Below, piece by piece: positions 1 to 11,888 of a stretch of DNA of 64,000 bases. The notes under the pieces were generated by a model, which was given only the letters and a program-made list of their open reading frames with translations, ran no database searches and had not been told where the DNA came from. The position numbers and the translations under genes were made by a program. The stretch spans positions 33,006,584-33,070,583 of the forward strand of contig OZ007570.1 of NCBI GenBank assembly GCA_963931925.1, written 5' to 3'. How positions within the stretch are numbered: the first letter of the stretch is position 1; each line of letters opens with the position of its first letter. The stretch is from Onchidella celtica. Taxonomy: Eukaryota > Mollusca > Gastropoda > Systellommatophora > Onchidiidae.

Positions 1-464
1 GATGTTATGTATGGGTTTGATTCATGAATGATAAACTCTGATGTCACTTATTTAATTTGTTCATGTCCAGGAGATCCAGATGTCTCTTAAGTAGTTTGTT
101 CATGACAGGTATATTCTGACATATCTTTTATGTAGTTTATTCCTGACTGGGAGATTCCAATGCCATTTACCTAGTTTGTTCATGACTGGGAGATTCCAGT
201 GTCATTTTCTTGGTTAATTTATACCTGGGAGATTTGTCACTACCCTAAGTTTACTTATTTTATTATTGTTTTATATAATGCCTTTACATTTAATTTTAAT
301 GGCTTTACTTTTGTTGATCATTTCTATTTGTGATGGTGAATAAATATTTAGCTCGATCAGCCGTCCCCTTAGTACTGCCTTATCCCATCTTCAAATTAAT
401 AACTTTCGAGAAACTTGCTCGTAAAATTATGTGCTTAAACATATGGAATGTTAGATCTAAACTG

Positions 465-717
465 AGGGGGACACCTTGGCCTATAGCCATGGTGTTCGCC
501 TCTCACATCGAAGGAACCGGGTTCGATTGCCGATCGGTGTGGCCATGTTGGAATTTTAGGGAAAAATTAATGTCCCTGATCCTGCGATAGAGGGGATTAA
601 GCACCTAGTCTTCTCGGATAAGGACGGAAACATGGAGGGGCACATTGCGCACGTTAAGGATATATTGGCAGTTGGAAATCGAGGCCGGCTGCCAGAGCAA
701 CAACAAAAAAAAAAAAA
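465..717 (+). mobile_element. tRNA-derived SINE, copy 1
   Basis: A Pol III B-box-like string (GGTTCGATTGCC, 520-531) lies about 55 bases into a tRNA-like head. A body follows with the phrase CTTCTCGGATAAGGACGGAAA, then an A-rich end at 705-717. The same body occurs at 19,040-19,322 (minus) and 27,670-27,985 (plus), which shows a dispersed family. About 230 further bases (718-950) loosely resemble the sequence after the third copy, so the repeat may be longer. It has no protein-coding potential. The tRNA of origin cannot be told from this copy. Confidence 0.7.
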
Positions 718-1289
718 CAGACAAATCCCTACCACGAAAACGTTAACAAGAAAATTAATAACAAAAACAAAACAAGAAAAATGAGAAGTATGTCAAAATG
801 TCTAGAGCAGCAAACCTCCTTTGAGAAAGACCTAAAACCAGATCTAACTCTGAACACTTTATAAAATCTACTCCCAGTGGTGATAGAAATGTTACAATAC
901 ACACTGTTATGCCATACTGTGGCCTTTTCACAATTTTTGCAAGGAGCACTGGGGCGACGCAGTGTCCACAGATTTTGAAACTTTTTTTTTTTTTTGGTTG
1001 AAATATCTACTTGTGCATTTTGTCATCTTTACAGCCTGTGGTCAATTCAAACTGGACCCATAATAAACGCTGATTTTTATGTCTTCACTGTAACACGTGG
1101 AAGCTTTATTGATCATTATCACATAATAATTGTGACGGAATTGCTGAAGCAATAAGGCAATTAAAATTAAAGGGACGCAATCAAGACAGAAACCTGACAG
1201 CTTCAGATTTACATGTTGTCTCCTTTGTCAAACACATACATCCCTCCTCCGTGGCGCAGTCTCGTCTCCGTCAGTCTGTCTGTCAGTTT

Positions 1290-1407
1290 CTCTCTCTCTC
1301 TCTGTCCGTCAGCCTGTCTGTCTCTCCCTCTCTCTCTCTGTCTCGAAGGGTGCAAAGTGGCCATCATCATGCCGACATGCCGTAAAACCCAAACTCAAAC
1401 TCAAGCC

Positions 1408-1442
<35 letters not shown>

Positions 1443-1443
1443 G

Positions 1444-1535
<92 letters not shown>
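1290..1535. repeat. Compound (CT)n and (GT)n microsatellite
   Basis: Long CT runs with a GT block at about 1,411-1,442. They create long open frames of Ser/Leu or Cys/Val on both strands, which are low-complexity artefacts and not genes. Confidence 0.95.
1340..1408 (+). repeat. Dispersed 3'-tail repeat (LINE/SINE-type tail)
   Basis: The phrase GTGGCCATCATCATGCCGACATGCCGTAAAACCC followed by CAAACTCAAA matches a tail found at 21,425-21,480, 29,440-29,495, 50,465-50,530, 54,370-54,425, 55,745-55,800 and 59,630-59,690. At 21,425 it ends an RNase H-bearing LINE remnant, so it is probably the 3' recognition end of that LINE and of SINEs that use it. The link to the LINE is inference. Confidence 0.6.
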
Positions 1536-1917
1536 ACACAAGAAATAAGTGCACATCTACAGTTGATGGCAAGTCTTTTCTCCCAAAGAGTCTATGAACA
1601 CCTTGAAGGATTTTTTCCCCCCAGTGATTTTGAGAAGGACTGCGACATTTCAAATAATTAACTGTTTAACCAAATTCTATTTAAGATAATGAATACATTT
1701 TTTCATGTAAAGCAGCCTTTTTTCCTTCTCGGGTAAAATTAGACCCTTCGCTTTCGTATGGTTTCAGGATGCAAGTAGAGCCGGGGAATTTTCAGGTTCA
1801 GGAACAGTCTCAGTCATGAAAAATGCATTGGGTGTAAAACAGACAAAGGCTGGCGTAGGCGCAAGACTGGTGGCTCGCCGCACAGTTATTATGCATCACT
1901 CCAATATCCTAGGCACA

Positions 1918-2187
1918 TCTCTCTAGCACCCTAGACATTGCCCTCTCCGGACAATGCCTCTCTGGCACCTTAAACACTACCCTCTCCGGGCAATGCCTCT
2001 CTGGCACTTTAAACACTACCCTCTCCGGGCAATGCCTCTCTGGCACCTTAAACACTACCCTCTCCGGGCAATGCCTCTCTGGCACCTTAAACACTACCCT
2101 CTCCGGGCAATGCCTCTCTGGCACCTTAAACACTACCCTCTCCGGGCAATGCCTCTCTGGCACCTTAAACACTGCCTTCTCCGGAGT
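1918..2187. repeat. Minisatellite, 39-bp unit, about 7 copies
   Basis: The unit runs from CCTCTCTGGCACC through the AAACACTACC and CTCCGGGCAATG segments, 39 bases in all. Because 39 is divisible by three, both strands stay open as 13-residue peptide repeats. The first and last units are diverged and the middle ones nearly identical. Nothing nearby suggests expression. Confidence 0.95.
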
Positions 2188-4310
2188 GCGGGCATAATCG
2201 GGTCACTTAAAATCGGGTCACTCTCCATACAATGCATTCTCCCCTTCCTGGTGCCGCTAAACATGTAAAAAACGATTCAGCTGACATGAATCATGCATAG
2301 GTAGAACCATCAGCTGAATGCTGCGACCCTAGAGAAACCGAGACATTCCCACACAGCTCACATATGTTTGACCATCTGCTATTGTTTAACTCGTAACTCA
2401 CGATTGAAGGTGTGAACATCTTGACAGGTGTGCAGACTATAATAATATAGACCCAGGTATCACGAAGTGATTTTGAATTGTAATTCAATTTTCAGGAAAT
2501 TGATTAGTGAACAGATTATCTGAGCTTAAGAATCTATAAATACATGTTTTTAAATCCTCAAAATTGGATGTTAATACTTATTTTTTAAACTCGGAAACAT
2601 TTCATCTCAGTACATATATACCCAATTTCGTCCCCTTACACAGTCATAAAACTGCACATGACAAAATTTAAATAGAATAACTTTTTGCATTAATTACTAT
2701 ACATGTTTCCAACGACTAGGAACCTGCTAAATCTCAAACTTTGATAAAGTCCCTGCAAAGAAAAAAAATAATGATGGTAATAACAACTTGATTTAACTTT
2801 TATTAAATTGTAATGGTCTCTCTCTCACACACACACATACACGCACGCACATGGCCTCACAGGCTACACTCTCTGTCTCTCTCATACACACATCATACAC
2901 ACGCACAAGAGTCCACTACCAAACCCTTACTCCACAGCCACACTGAGTCAATCCCCTTATAGCCGTCCCCGGCCAAACGCGATTTTACGACAACTTGTAA
3001 AATTAGCTGTGCGGTTTTGACGCTGCCTCACACCTGGTAAAATTGGCAAGCCTTACTTTCATTTCACAAGTAACGCAGCTTTGTCAGTGACTGTCAGGGT
3101 CGGATTAAGGCCGTCAGATGCCCTAAGTACTTAAAAGATTTTGGTGGCCCCATATACTGTATATATGTAATTCAAATCATAAACAAAAAAACAAACCATA
3201 AATATATTGATACATTAAAAAACTTAAAAATGCGAGTCTTACACTCAAGGAAATTTTTTTTTTTTTTTTAACCGTGTGGTCCTCTTTTTGTGAACCCAAG
3301 TTCAGCTGCACCGTTTGCAATTTTGCACCGTATAGTCCATGGTAAATCCGACAATGAACTTTTTCTACACCTTTTTTGTAAAATTACAAATAACAAAAAC
3401 TAGACTACATTTAAAGTCTTTAACAAGCTTTTAAACGGCTGTGACTTTTGAACCGCTGGGGATGGATCAGATTGAATACTTATGGATGGCCGTACTCGGG
3501 ATAGGAATAGTTTTGTGCAAAGCCGCGGATTAAAATGAATATTAAAATCAATATGACAGAAGATTAGATATTTGGTCGTCCTTGGGAATTTTCTGTTGAG
3601 GTTCTCGAGATCTCCTGCTCGGGCAACTATAATCACTGTTACTTGTTTCTGGAAAAAAGCCAAAGAGCATTATTCAGCAAAGCCTATTATACAGCGTCCT
3701 GAATTTTGCATGCAGTCTTACATTTATCATGACCCTACAAATCTTGAATTTGAAGTCTGTGGACAGCACCGTTCTTTCAAAGCGGCGAATTCCTTTGATC
3801 TTTTCTCTGTTTTCAATTTAATAGGCCCCAAACTTATAGATGTTTACTGTAGTTTACAGCATACGTGTGTTCCCACATGATGATTCTGTCACTTCTCGTT
3901 TCCCTGTAGTTGATCTAAATTCCTAAATATAGTAACAGTCTGTGGTGTATTGCATTGGCGTAGCCTCACGTTACGGACTTGAGGTTTGCTTTACACGTAA
4001 ATGCATTTATTGTTCCTTTCGTGTAAGATAAAGGACTGCAGATTCATTACTTATCTATTGAAAACAACCTTCTAGTTATGCTAAACTGAAAAGTTACGCT
4101 AATCCTATGAAAGATAGTTTGTAAGGTAGCTAGGCTTTCCAATCTGTAATAAGTTGTGAGAAATTTTAATATACATATCGAGATATGACCACCCTTTCCC
4201 CGCTGAGTCCGTGTCATTGCAAGAGCATGGCCTTGTGGGTACAATGATCAGGTTGCGGACTTGGGACAGCCTTAGGCCCATTAGAAAGGTTAGCCCTAAA
4301 AAGGTTGTAT
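2188..4310. other. Intergenic, no gene recognised
   Basis: AT-rich sequence with short (CA)n/(CT)n runs at about 2,815-2,910 and a T-run near 3,250. The only ORFs are about 65-100 codons with no recognised motif. Around 3,090-3,130 a short phrase (CAGGGTCGGATTAAGG) resembles the ends of some hAT-type elements, but no partner end was found. Confidence 0.6.
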
Positions 4311-4314
4311 TTTT

Positions 4315-4740
4315 TTAACAGGCAAAGAACTTTCCTATGTTTTTTAATGTTTTATCATCTCGGTCGCTTTCTGAGTCGGATGTCTCCTTTGGATTGATGA
4401 CCATATTAGGTTGAATAAAATGAAGGTCCTCGTTTTCCCAATATTCTTCCTCCAACCGCAATACATGGTCCTCGCACTTGGAGAAAAATTTTGCATCAAC
4501 TGTTTTTAATGCTGCATGAGTTACATATTTGATGTCTGACAGTTTGAAGGTCTTGTTCTCCAATGTTCCACATCGTATTGATTTTGATGTTTAAAATCCA
4601 CGATGAAAGGAATTCTGAAATTGAAAAATCTCTGGTAACGCCTCTGATCTCTGTGTCGGCCAACCAGTAAACAATCACGAGAGTTTATTTTTAAACTCAC
4701 TCTATACCTGTGCTGTACCACATTTTAGTGGGGCTCAAAA
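4315..4740 (-). pseudogene. Unidentified protein fragment with acidic C-terminus
   Basis: A minus-strand frame of about 80 residues contains a hydrophobic/charged stretch ending in an acidic Asp/Ser/Glu run. An overlapping shifted frame continues upstream to about 4,740. The composition is more protein-like than its surroundings and resembles the C-terminal part of a transposase-type protein, but I do not recognise a family. It could also be chance. Confidence 0.2.
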
Positions 4741-5460
4741 CGATGTGTTAAATTATTTACAATAAACCACTTAAATGTTTACCTCTGTTGGTGCTCTCTT
4801 TATTTATGTACCGCAAATAAACAGACTCCAAAACGACTTTGTTAATTCGGGGGAAAAAAATCTGGATTAGGGTCATCACAAATCTAAGACTTCACGACAA
4901 ATTACATTCAAATATCATGGACGGTGGTAACGCTACGAGCAGTTTTCTGAGATCTTGCCTCGGTGAACGGACGATAGTATCTCGGACTGAGCATAATAAG
5001 TCCATGTCTTTCTATGCCTATTACCTATAGACGGGCACACGGCTAAGCTAAAACTTGGTCCAAGCGGGTTAATTTGACACTAGAGTAACGTAAGGGGTGG
5101 GGGGAGTATCGGTCAGCCTGTTTCGTTGAGTATTCGTTTGCTTCGTGGTTCTCCTTAAAAGAACTTTTTCCTTTTTTACACAGGTGCATTTTGACCCACA
5201 GCTGTGGTACATCTTTTTACAATGAACGGAATCAACATCGATTTTTTGGAAAACTCTCAACTGAACTTATTTAAATTCTACTGCTGCTCACATAATTATG
5301 ACACTAGATCTTTATCCAAACCGCTCGATGTTTTTTTTTTTCTTTTCATGTCTAAAACTGGTCAGTTTTTCACAATGCTTCTTTGCGCTCGGTAAAACAG
5401 AAGAATCAGATCAAATTATTTAAAAAAAAACAAAAACAAAACCCAAAGCTTTGCACAGTA

Positions 5461-5492
5461 CTAAGCTGTGCCCCCACCCCCCCCCCCCCCAA
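5461..5492. repeat. Homopolymer C tract followed by A tract
   Basis: A run of C bases directly followed by a run of A bases. It is one of several G/C homopolymers in the window (16,855-16,867; 21,060-21,070; 27,788-27,799; 33,081-33,094; 53,606-53,621). Confidence 0.9.
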
Positions 5493-5895
5493 AAAAAATT
5501 TGAATAAATGTCATGCTCATTGGCGTATCCACTCCTGGGGAGTTTGATAAGAAACAAATTGAAAAAAATATTGACAAAGATAAAAGAGAAATTTATATCC
5601 AGAAGTAGAATTCCGTTCCACACTCACCCGATTGCAGTTTATTTTTTATGACGGCTGGAGGACGGGTGATCGCTAAGGCATCCTTTTCATGTTTTTTCTT
5701 GCATTACCTTACCTCGATTTTGACAACTTTGTCAGCACATTCTTTCCAGTATGCTTTAATGTTTTCGGATATAATTGACGTCTTGGTTAGTTGTTGGATA
5801 CCTACAATTTTGATCCCGCTTGATTGAGTTTCACATTTACCCATACCAGTTCATTTGAGTTCACATTTGAGAGATGGAGTGGCTGCTATAGACAT

Positions 5896-7537
5896 TGTCA
5901 CAAAGCGCAGGTGCAGGCTATGATACTGCAAATGCGGTTTGCAGCCTTGGGATGTTTCGGCCTATGAGGGACTACAACACACCAATGGAAACAAGTGCTT
6001 TACAATTATACACATAATACATTTATTGGGACACGTGGGATGGGGGCTTAATTGATGTTAGTAAAATAGTCTAAATAACGTGACAGAAAGGATGGACAAA
6101 TATTTCATACAGATATAATGACAATGACCAAAAGATAATGCGTTTAACAACAGCTAAGCTAATTACCCTGAAAGAAAAGGTTTCTGATTAATGCAATGAA
6201 ATGACAATAAAATGGATTATAGTATGCTACACTAAAACACAGATAAAAAGGTAGTGGTATATCTCACCAGCTCTGCACCTTAAGAACGTTTCACACAGAA
6301 TATATCCACACTCTTCCAATAATTACTCTAACTAAAATGGCATTAAAACTTGTCCTATATTCTGAATCTGTAATCTTGACGATGATGGTCCTAAACCGAA
6401 GAATGTCTGGTCTCTTGGAAAACTGGACTCCACAAAGATAATGTTCTCTTAAATTCACTACAGGTTACACTGTCAATACTGTCCTGGGCACAGCTACAGG
6501 ATACACTCAATTACAAATATGTCCTTACGCCACATAAAAGGCATTGTTCACCTCCACAAGATGACTACTAGTACTATATATAACTAACTGTCCTGTTAAG
6601 GCTCTGGTCACAGTCACGGGATACACAATATGATCGAAATGACCTACCAATATGCACAGGACACTTTAAAACAGGTGGTTACTTTATGGTCTCGGGCCTC
6701 TAGCCTTCCCGCTGTTCTGTACAATTCACAGAAACGCCGGGTACAATGCTCTACACCCGGACAGAAGCCTGCCTGGTCACGCTGAGACTTACAGTTCTAA
6801 CACTGCCACAAGAAGCGAGTATAACACTGGAAATTGATGAGTTCCTTAAAAACTTAAGATATGTGCAACATATGCACCGCGTACGTGAGCTAACTTTAAG
6901 CTTAGACTCACACGCCGCTCTAACCGAGCTTATTTCATGCTTTGACAAAGCAAGAAATATGGTAATTTACTATGTCTAAGTCCTACGCGAACTTGAAAGT
7001 CATAAACGCTCTATACACGAACTAACTTAACACACCGTATAGGCAATGTTAATATACGTCTGTGTCTTACAATAAGAACGACAAACAGGCACACCACTCT
7101 ACGTGAGCAGGACCTCGCTCCACTCGAGCTAACTTTAATACAGGCCTTACTAGGCACTGCTAATACACGCCTGAGTTCTACAATAAGAACTATTAACAGG
7201 CAGGTACACTGCTTCGCACGACCAGGACCTCGCAGTGAGTCTATCGCAAGCGGACTGACTACTCCAGATTTGCTCTGGAATATATACAGAAACTCAAAAT
7301 TACAGAAAATTACAGAGGGGAAAACTGGGGGGTTCTACTTAGCTCAAATTCGTGAGCCATAAAAACGTGCACAAAGATTCCACGGTGGCCAAACTCGGAC
7401 CCTGGGGTATTAGGTGGACGGGTCAGAGATAATTGCTCTACCAACAGGTAGCCCGAGACATAACTTCGAGCAATAGATCAGGAAGGTGGACCGATCGAAC
7501 GAGCAAGTGGACGGTCATTACGCGGCATTTCGTTACA
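5896..7537 (-). mobile_element. Solo LTR, family X (long variant)
   Basis: On the minus strand the element begins TGTAACGAAATGCC and ends TTTGTGACA, the TG...CA ends typical of LTRs. It is flanked by a 5-bp duplication GACAT at 5,891-5,895 and 7,538-7,542. About 6,744-7,537 is the reverse complement of most of the solo LTR at 51,703-52,514. An extra segment of about 826 bases (5,918-6,743) is absent from that copy, so it is either a nested insertion here or a deletion there. No internal retroelement genes lie next to it, which fits LTR-LTR recombination. Short ORFs inside (about 65-77 codons) occur in both copies but have no known motif. Confidence 0.88.
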
Positions 7538-7542
7538 GACAT

Positions 7543-10008
7543 GCTTGGTCCTATTTTTAAAAAATTACTTTATTGACTTGAAATTATTTTTCTTTCTTCT
7601 TCTCTTTGAGTAGAGAAAATATTATTAGTATTAATCACATCTGGTTGTTTTTTTGTTACAATGGCACGTTTTATTTATTTTGGGTTGTTTTTATCATCAG
7701 CGTCTCCTGAAACGTTTTGCTGTTGTTTTTTATCAAAAGAAATGGGTATTTTGTCCTTTTGGGCAACGACATTGTGGTCCCGATGCATTGTCTATCACAA
7801 AGTATGGCGTCTGTCTAGAGACGTTTAGGGACCCACAGCATCGTCACAGGCGGATTAAACAAACCCAAACTCAAATACGGTTATACGGTGGCTGAGAACG
7901 CAAACTCACGAAGATTGACTTTCGTCCAAAAAGAATTTGTTTTTAAAGCCTGGAGAGGTAGAAGGCTGTAGTTATAAGTACGTACGCACGCCAAGCGTTT
8001 TGCGCTAGGGGCGCATACGTGTAAGTACTATCCCTTACCCCACCCTCATCCTCAACACTAAATTTAATTGAATCCCTCCCCCTTCTCCCTACCCTTTCAA
8101 CCAACAACGAGGAGGGAAACAAATAGAAAATCTGACAGGATAATTAATCATAATTAAGGGGGTACCTGGCAGTAACTTCATGTTTTTGTTGTTGTTGTTA
8201 TTTTGGCTGTTAAAGATAAAATAACTAGATCAGCTTACTTCTTACATGGTAGGAATTGAATATTAAGTGTTACCAACACATTTTGTTCATTATTGCTGTG
8301 ATTACGTAACAATGTTTATTGGCCATTTGGAATTTTCAACAAACAAAGCATACTCAAAATCTACTTGAGTATATTTTTTTAAAACTTTGCATACATATAC
8401 CTTGAGATTATTTTTAAATATCTACAACATTTTTTCAATCTAGGGTTGATATTTATTTTTTTATGATTCTTTTAATTGGACACCCGAGACGGATCACCAA
8501 GAAAGTAGACTATGAGCTACAAAAAAAAAAAAAAAATGCAAATTAAAAAGTTCAGTTAAAATTTTAAAAAAAAAACGTAGTTGTAGATTTGTTACAACAC
8601 ACAAAAGGAATATTTATTCAAAATTTCATAAATATTGATCTCACTGAGAAAAATAGATTTACCTTAGAAATCTTTAGATTAGGATTATCCCCATATAAAG
8701 CAGCAAGCACAGCAAACACATGTAGTGAGAAATCACTACTATCATTGGTGAAGGCTGGCAGTTAGGTATGTATCTATTATTATACATGTCCTTGTTTTCT
8801 TGGCCTATTTATTAGGTTATGTCTGAAATATAGATAGAGTAGATTGTTCATTAGACGCTATTTGGGAAAAAGATCACGTGTCTCGTTAGTAACTAACAAC
8901 TGCACCCTATCTTTGTCTTGATGTAGTATTTTAACACTACCAATAACACAATCATCTTCCTACAGAAACTATATATAATTACAAAAGTCATGAAGCCAAA
9001 GCATTTGGGTTTGTTATTCAGTATTTAAAATATGGCAACGGAGGATCTTCAGGAGGAAAGCTCGAGGTAAGAGGGTCTAGCCCCGCCCTCCCTGCCGCGA
9101 GGGGACGCCACTCCAAGAAGCGGGTGGCTTCGTCACGCGGCGGGTCTGAGAGCGGACATCTCGGGGATCCCCGCCTTTTACACACATGAAATACCACAGA
9201 CACATTTTGGAAAGACATTATAATTACGAAATTAAAAGACGAAACGATAAAGAAACGCACATTTACACAAAACAGTCTCTATCTCTGTATCCTTAGCATA
9301 GGACTTTTTTATTAACAAAGCCACCCTAGTACGAGACAACGTGCACAATATCCTGGCCTCATTGGTGGCGACTAGACTCCCATCTGGAGTGGGCATGTGG
9401 GTTGCTCGCCTTGGGACTCCGTAAGGGAGCCAAGGAGGATAAGCTTAACTCTAACACAAGGAAAGCAAAGCATAAGGAAACACCAGATAACCAACTAATC
9501 ATCTTCTGCTAGCTTACATCAGGTTACACTATAGCCTATTATTATATCATACTGTATTGTAAGGCTTCGCACAATACTAGGTGAGTGCTAACAATGAAGC
9601 ATCTAGAATAGGAACGAGCATGGGACACAAAAAAAAACAAAAAACAAATATTGATCAAGGAATAAGGGAGGTATCAGCTCTGAAAGAACACAGGTAACCA
9701 AGAAGCAATTTTACCACTGTAAATCCCCTGATGTTAAAAATATTTCTTGGGGAGCTCTCTAGCTCTGGAATTACAAACGGCTTTAAAGTTCGTATCCCTA
9801 GGGCACAAAAAAAAAAAAAAAACCGCTGGTGGGCGTACCAATCTTCCAGACAGAAACATAAAATTTATGGCCTTGGAACTTCCCACTGAAGACGAAACGA
9901 AATCCAAAAATTTCTGTAACGTCAAGTGAGAAAAAGCAATTACCTTTGGCTGAAATAGCTGAAATTCAGCGAAAACGTGCCTGGGTACATGTCCTCATAG
10001 ATAAAGAG
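7543..10008. other. Intergenic, no gene recognised
   Basis: AT-rich sequence with A/T homopolymers (8,521-8,536; 8,565-8,575; 9,807-9,822). A GC-rich island at about 9,045-9,175 stands out. A possible tRNA-like B box (GTTCGTATCCC, about 9,788-9,798) precedes an A-run and may mark a decayed SINE. No ORF above about 80 codons carries a known motif. Confidence 0.5.
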
Positions 10009-10264
10009 TTTTTCCAACACTGGGTAAGTCAAATTTTGCATGAAATTTATGGCCCCTTTCAGGCAGTTATTCAAAATTAGTGTAAAACGCTGTGTAAAGT
10101 TGTTCAGTTAAAACTGGTTATGTCACGTCTTTATCCGAATTACAGTTACGTTAACTTACTTATATTTTAACTCAACACTTACACCGGTTTCTACACTAAT
10201 TTTGAATGCCATCTGAAAGGGGCCATAACTCATGCAAAATTTGACTTTCCCAGTTTTGGAAAAA
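10009..10264. mobile_element. Palindromic (foldback/MITE-like) element
   Basis: The left arm (about 10,009-10,100, starting TTTTTCCAACACTGG) is the imperfect reverse complement of the right arm (about 10,175-10,264, ending CCAGTTTTGGAAAAA). Each arm is about 85-90 bases, with an AT-rich spacer of about 75 bases. Shared internal phrases include GTCAAATTTTGCATGA and ATGGCCCCTTTCAG. There is no ORF. The class is unknown because no convincing target-site duplication is visible. Confidence 0.75.
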
Positions 10265-10449
10265 TGCTCTCCAAATGTAGTTGAAATTGAATGTGACGAA
10301 AAATGACAGACTTAATTACATCATACGATTCACAATTAAAACTGATAAGTACCTGAGACGAAGTTCTCAGCACAAACAAACTGATAACCTCTTCAGTTTT
10401 CGTGTCTATGCTCTGCGTTCAACGTATGGCCTTCAAAAGCTCAACCACT

Positions 10450-10465
10450 GCCGAAACCAGGGCTC
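10450..10465. repeat. Target-site duplication of the I-like LINE (3' side)
   Basis: GCCGAAACCAGGGCTC, identical over 16 bases to 14,983-14,998 and directly abutting the element. Confidence 0.9.
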
Positions 10466-10471
10466 GAGTGC

Positions 10472-10678
10472 TCATCCCTGGCCGATCGAGTTTTCACTCG
10501 TGACGGCAATGGCGAATATGGCAGTATTTTTAATTTGTTTAACGTCCCCATAAAGGCAATTGGAGACTGTCGGGGTATCTGGGAGGTAGCGGGATCTGAG
10601 GTGTTTTAGTCCTTGGCACTCGGCCAGGATGTGCTCGATTGTCTCCTGCGGACCCGCAGTGCCGGCACACTGGCTCAC
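10472..10678 (-). pseudogene. C-terminal zinc-finger tail of the I-like LINE (frameshifted)
   Basis: This minus-strand frame continues the RNase H ORF after a frameshift near 10,665-10,680. The upstream frame supplies the CRHCG half of the finger. This frame supplies the downstream His...Cys half (EHILAEC) and a tail typical of I/Jockey-type LINEs. The element's 3' end follows directly. Confidence 0.75.
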
Positions 10679-11888
10679 GGAGTGGGTTGAAACGGTTTAG
10701 ATGTGCGTTCAACTGGACATGTCCCGTCCTCATACGCTGTATAATAGTCGCGTATTTACGCTCTAGTGTCAAAATCGGGTCTTTGATGTCTGGTTTGGTT
10801 TGGTTATGATACACCCTACGTCCTTTATCCGAGTTTGCCCATTGATATAGCCATTTCCTGCGTCCGTGAGCGCGGATTCTGGCTCGGGCTGCTGGGTAAG
10901 ACATGGGGTGCTTTGGCTGTTCGCCCCTGGTCCCCTGTTTCGCTAGGCTATCTGCAACCTCGTTGCCCCGGATTCCTATGTGCGCAGGGATCCACTGGAG
11001 GTGGACCTCGACACCGTATCCACTTATGATCTGGTGGCAGATATGTCTGATTTTGTCTGCGCCATGTGCCTCGAGCTTGTGGTTGAGCGATTGGACGGCC
11101 ATCAATGTGGCCCTTGAGTCTGTGAACACAACAATATCTTCTGGCGATACTGTTCCGTTTTCAAAGCCGTTGAAAACCGTAGTCAGTGTCCTCCAAATCG
11201 CTGTCGCCTCAGCGTCGAAGTTGGAGCCATTCGCCCCACACGGCCCATAGATCTTTTCGGTGTCGGTGCCGTCAGGGTAGTAGATTATTGCTCCGTACCC
11301 CGCATTCGTAGTCGCCTGTACTGCCGAGCCGTCAGTATAAGCCTTAATCATGTGTGCTGGGTACGAATCAATAGTTTCGCCAGCAGCCGTTTTCAGAATC
11401 GTGGGATTGACCTCCTTAGTCATGTTTGTCTCTGGAAGCGTGGTTTTGACCACTGGGGGTTTCAGGGAGGCGTGAGGTGGCTCTTTCGTCCATAACCGAA
11501 GGGGCATTCTGTCTCGTTCTAGCCCATACTCCTCAGTTAGCCGTTTGGCTTCGCCCAGGAACGACTTCTTCTGAAGTATTCTCGGTGGCGGGTCGGTTTC
11601 AATCGCCTCCCGCGCCGGATAGTCCGGCTCGAGCCTTTTTAACCTCTCGTACTGCTGTAGTACGCTTCCTTCCCTTCTGGTTGCCAGTGGTTCCACATTG
11701 GTCATGATTTCGAGAGCATTCGTAGGAGTGGTTTTGAGGCAGCCTGTTATGAGTCTCATGGCGCTGTTCTGGACTCGGTCCAGCGCCGACAGCGTTCGGT
11801 CGCTGGCCATTGGTTGTAGTGGCAGGCTATATTCTAGGCCTGCTCGGACGTAGGCTAGATATAGCTGTCTGAGCCTTCCCAGTGGCAC
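10539..11888 (-). pseudogene. RT C-terminal region and RNase H domain of the I-like LINE
   Basis: This 449-residue frame starts inside the RT thumb region (LYLAYVRAGLEYSL) and carries a full RNase H domain. The four acidic active-site positions are visible: D in AYTDGSA, E in FDAEATAIW, D in VFTDSRATL and D in GNEVADSLAKQ. The CRHCG finger half follows. RNase H of this kind removes the RNA strand during target-primed reverse transcription. The start is not a natural initiation site: the frame continues the upstream EN-RT ORF across a one-base-type shift near 11,880. The last 40 or so residues are out of frame. Confidence 0.88.

Noticed and set aside
520..531. tRNA genes at the B boxes at about 520, 19,255 and 27,730
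   Set aside because: No full cloverleaf can be drawn, and the sequences continue into a shared repeat body, so they are SINE heads.
1213..1661. Several overlapping ORFs of 61-114 codons on both strands
   Set aside because: They are read through CT/GT microsatellites and have Ser/Leu or Arg/Glu low-complexity content only.
1918..2187. CRISPR array
   Set aside because: The repeats are tandem with no spacers, and the genome is eukaryotic.
3090..3130. hAT-type terminal repeat CAGGGTCGGATTAAGG
   Set aside because: No matching inverted end or 8-bp duplication was found; a similar phrase at about 28,930 is too short to support an element.
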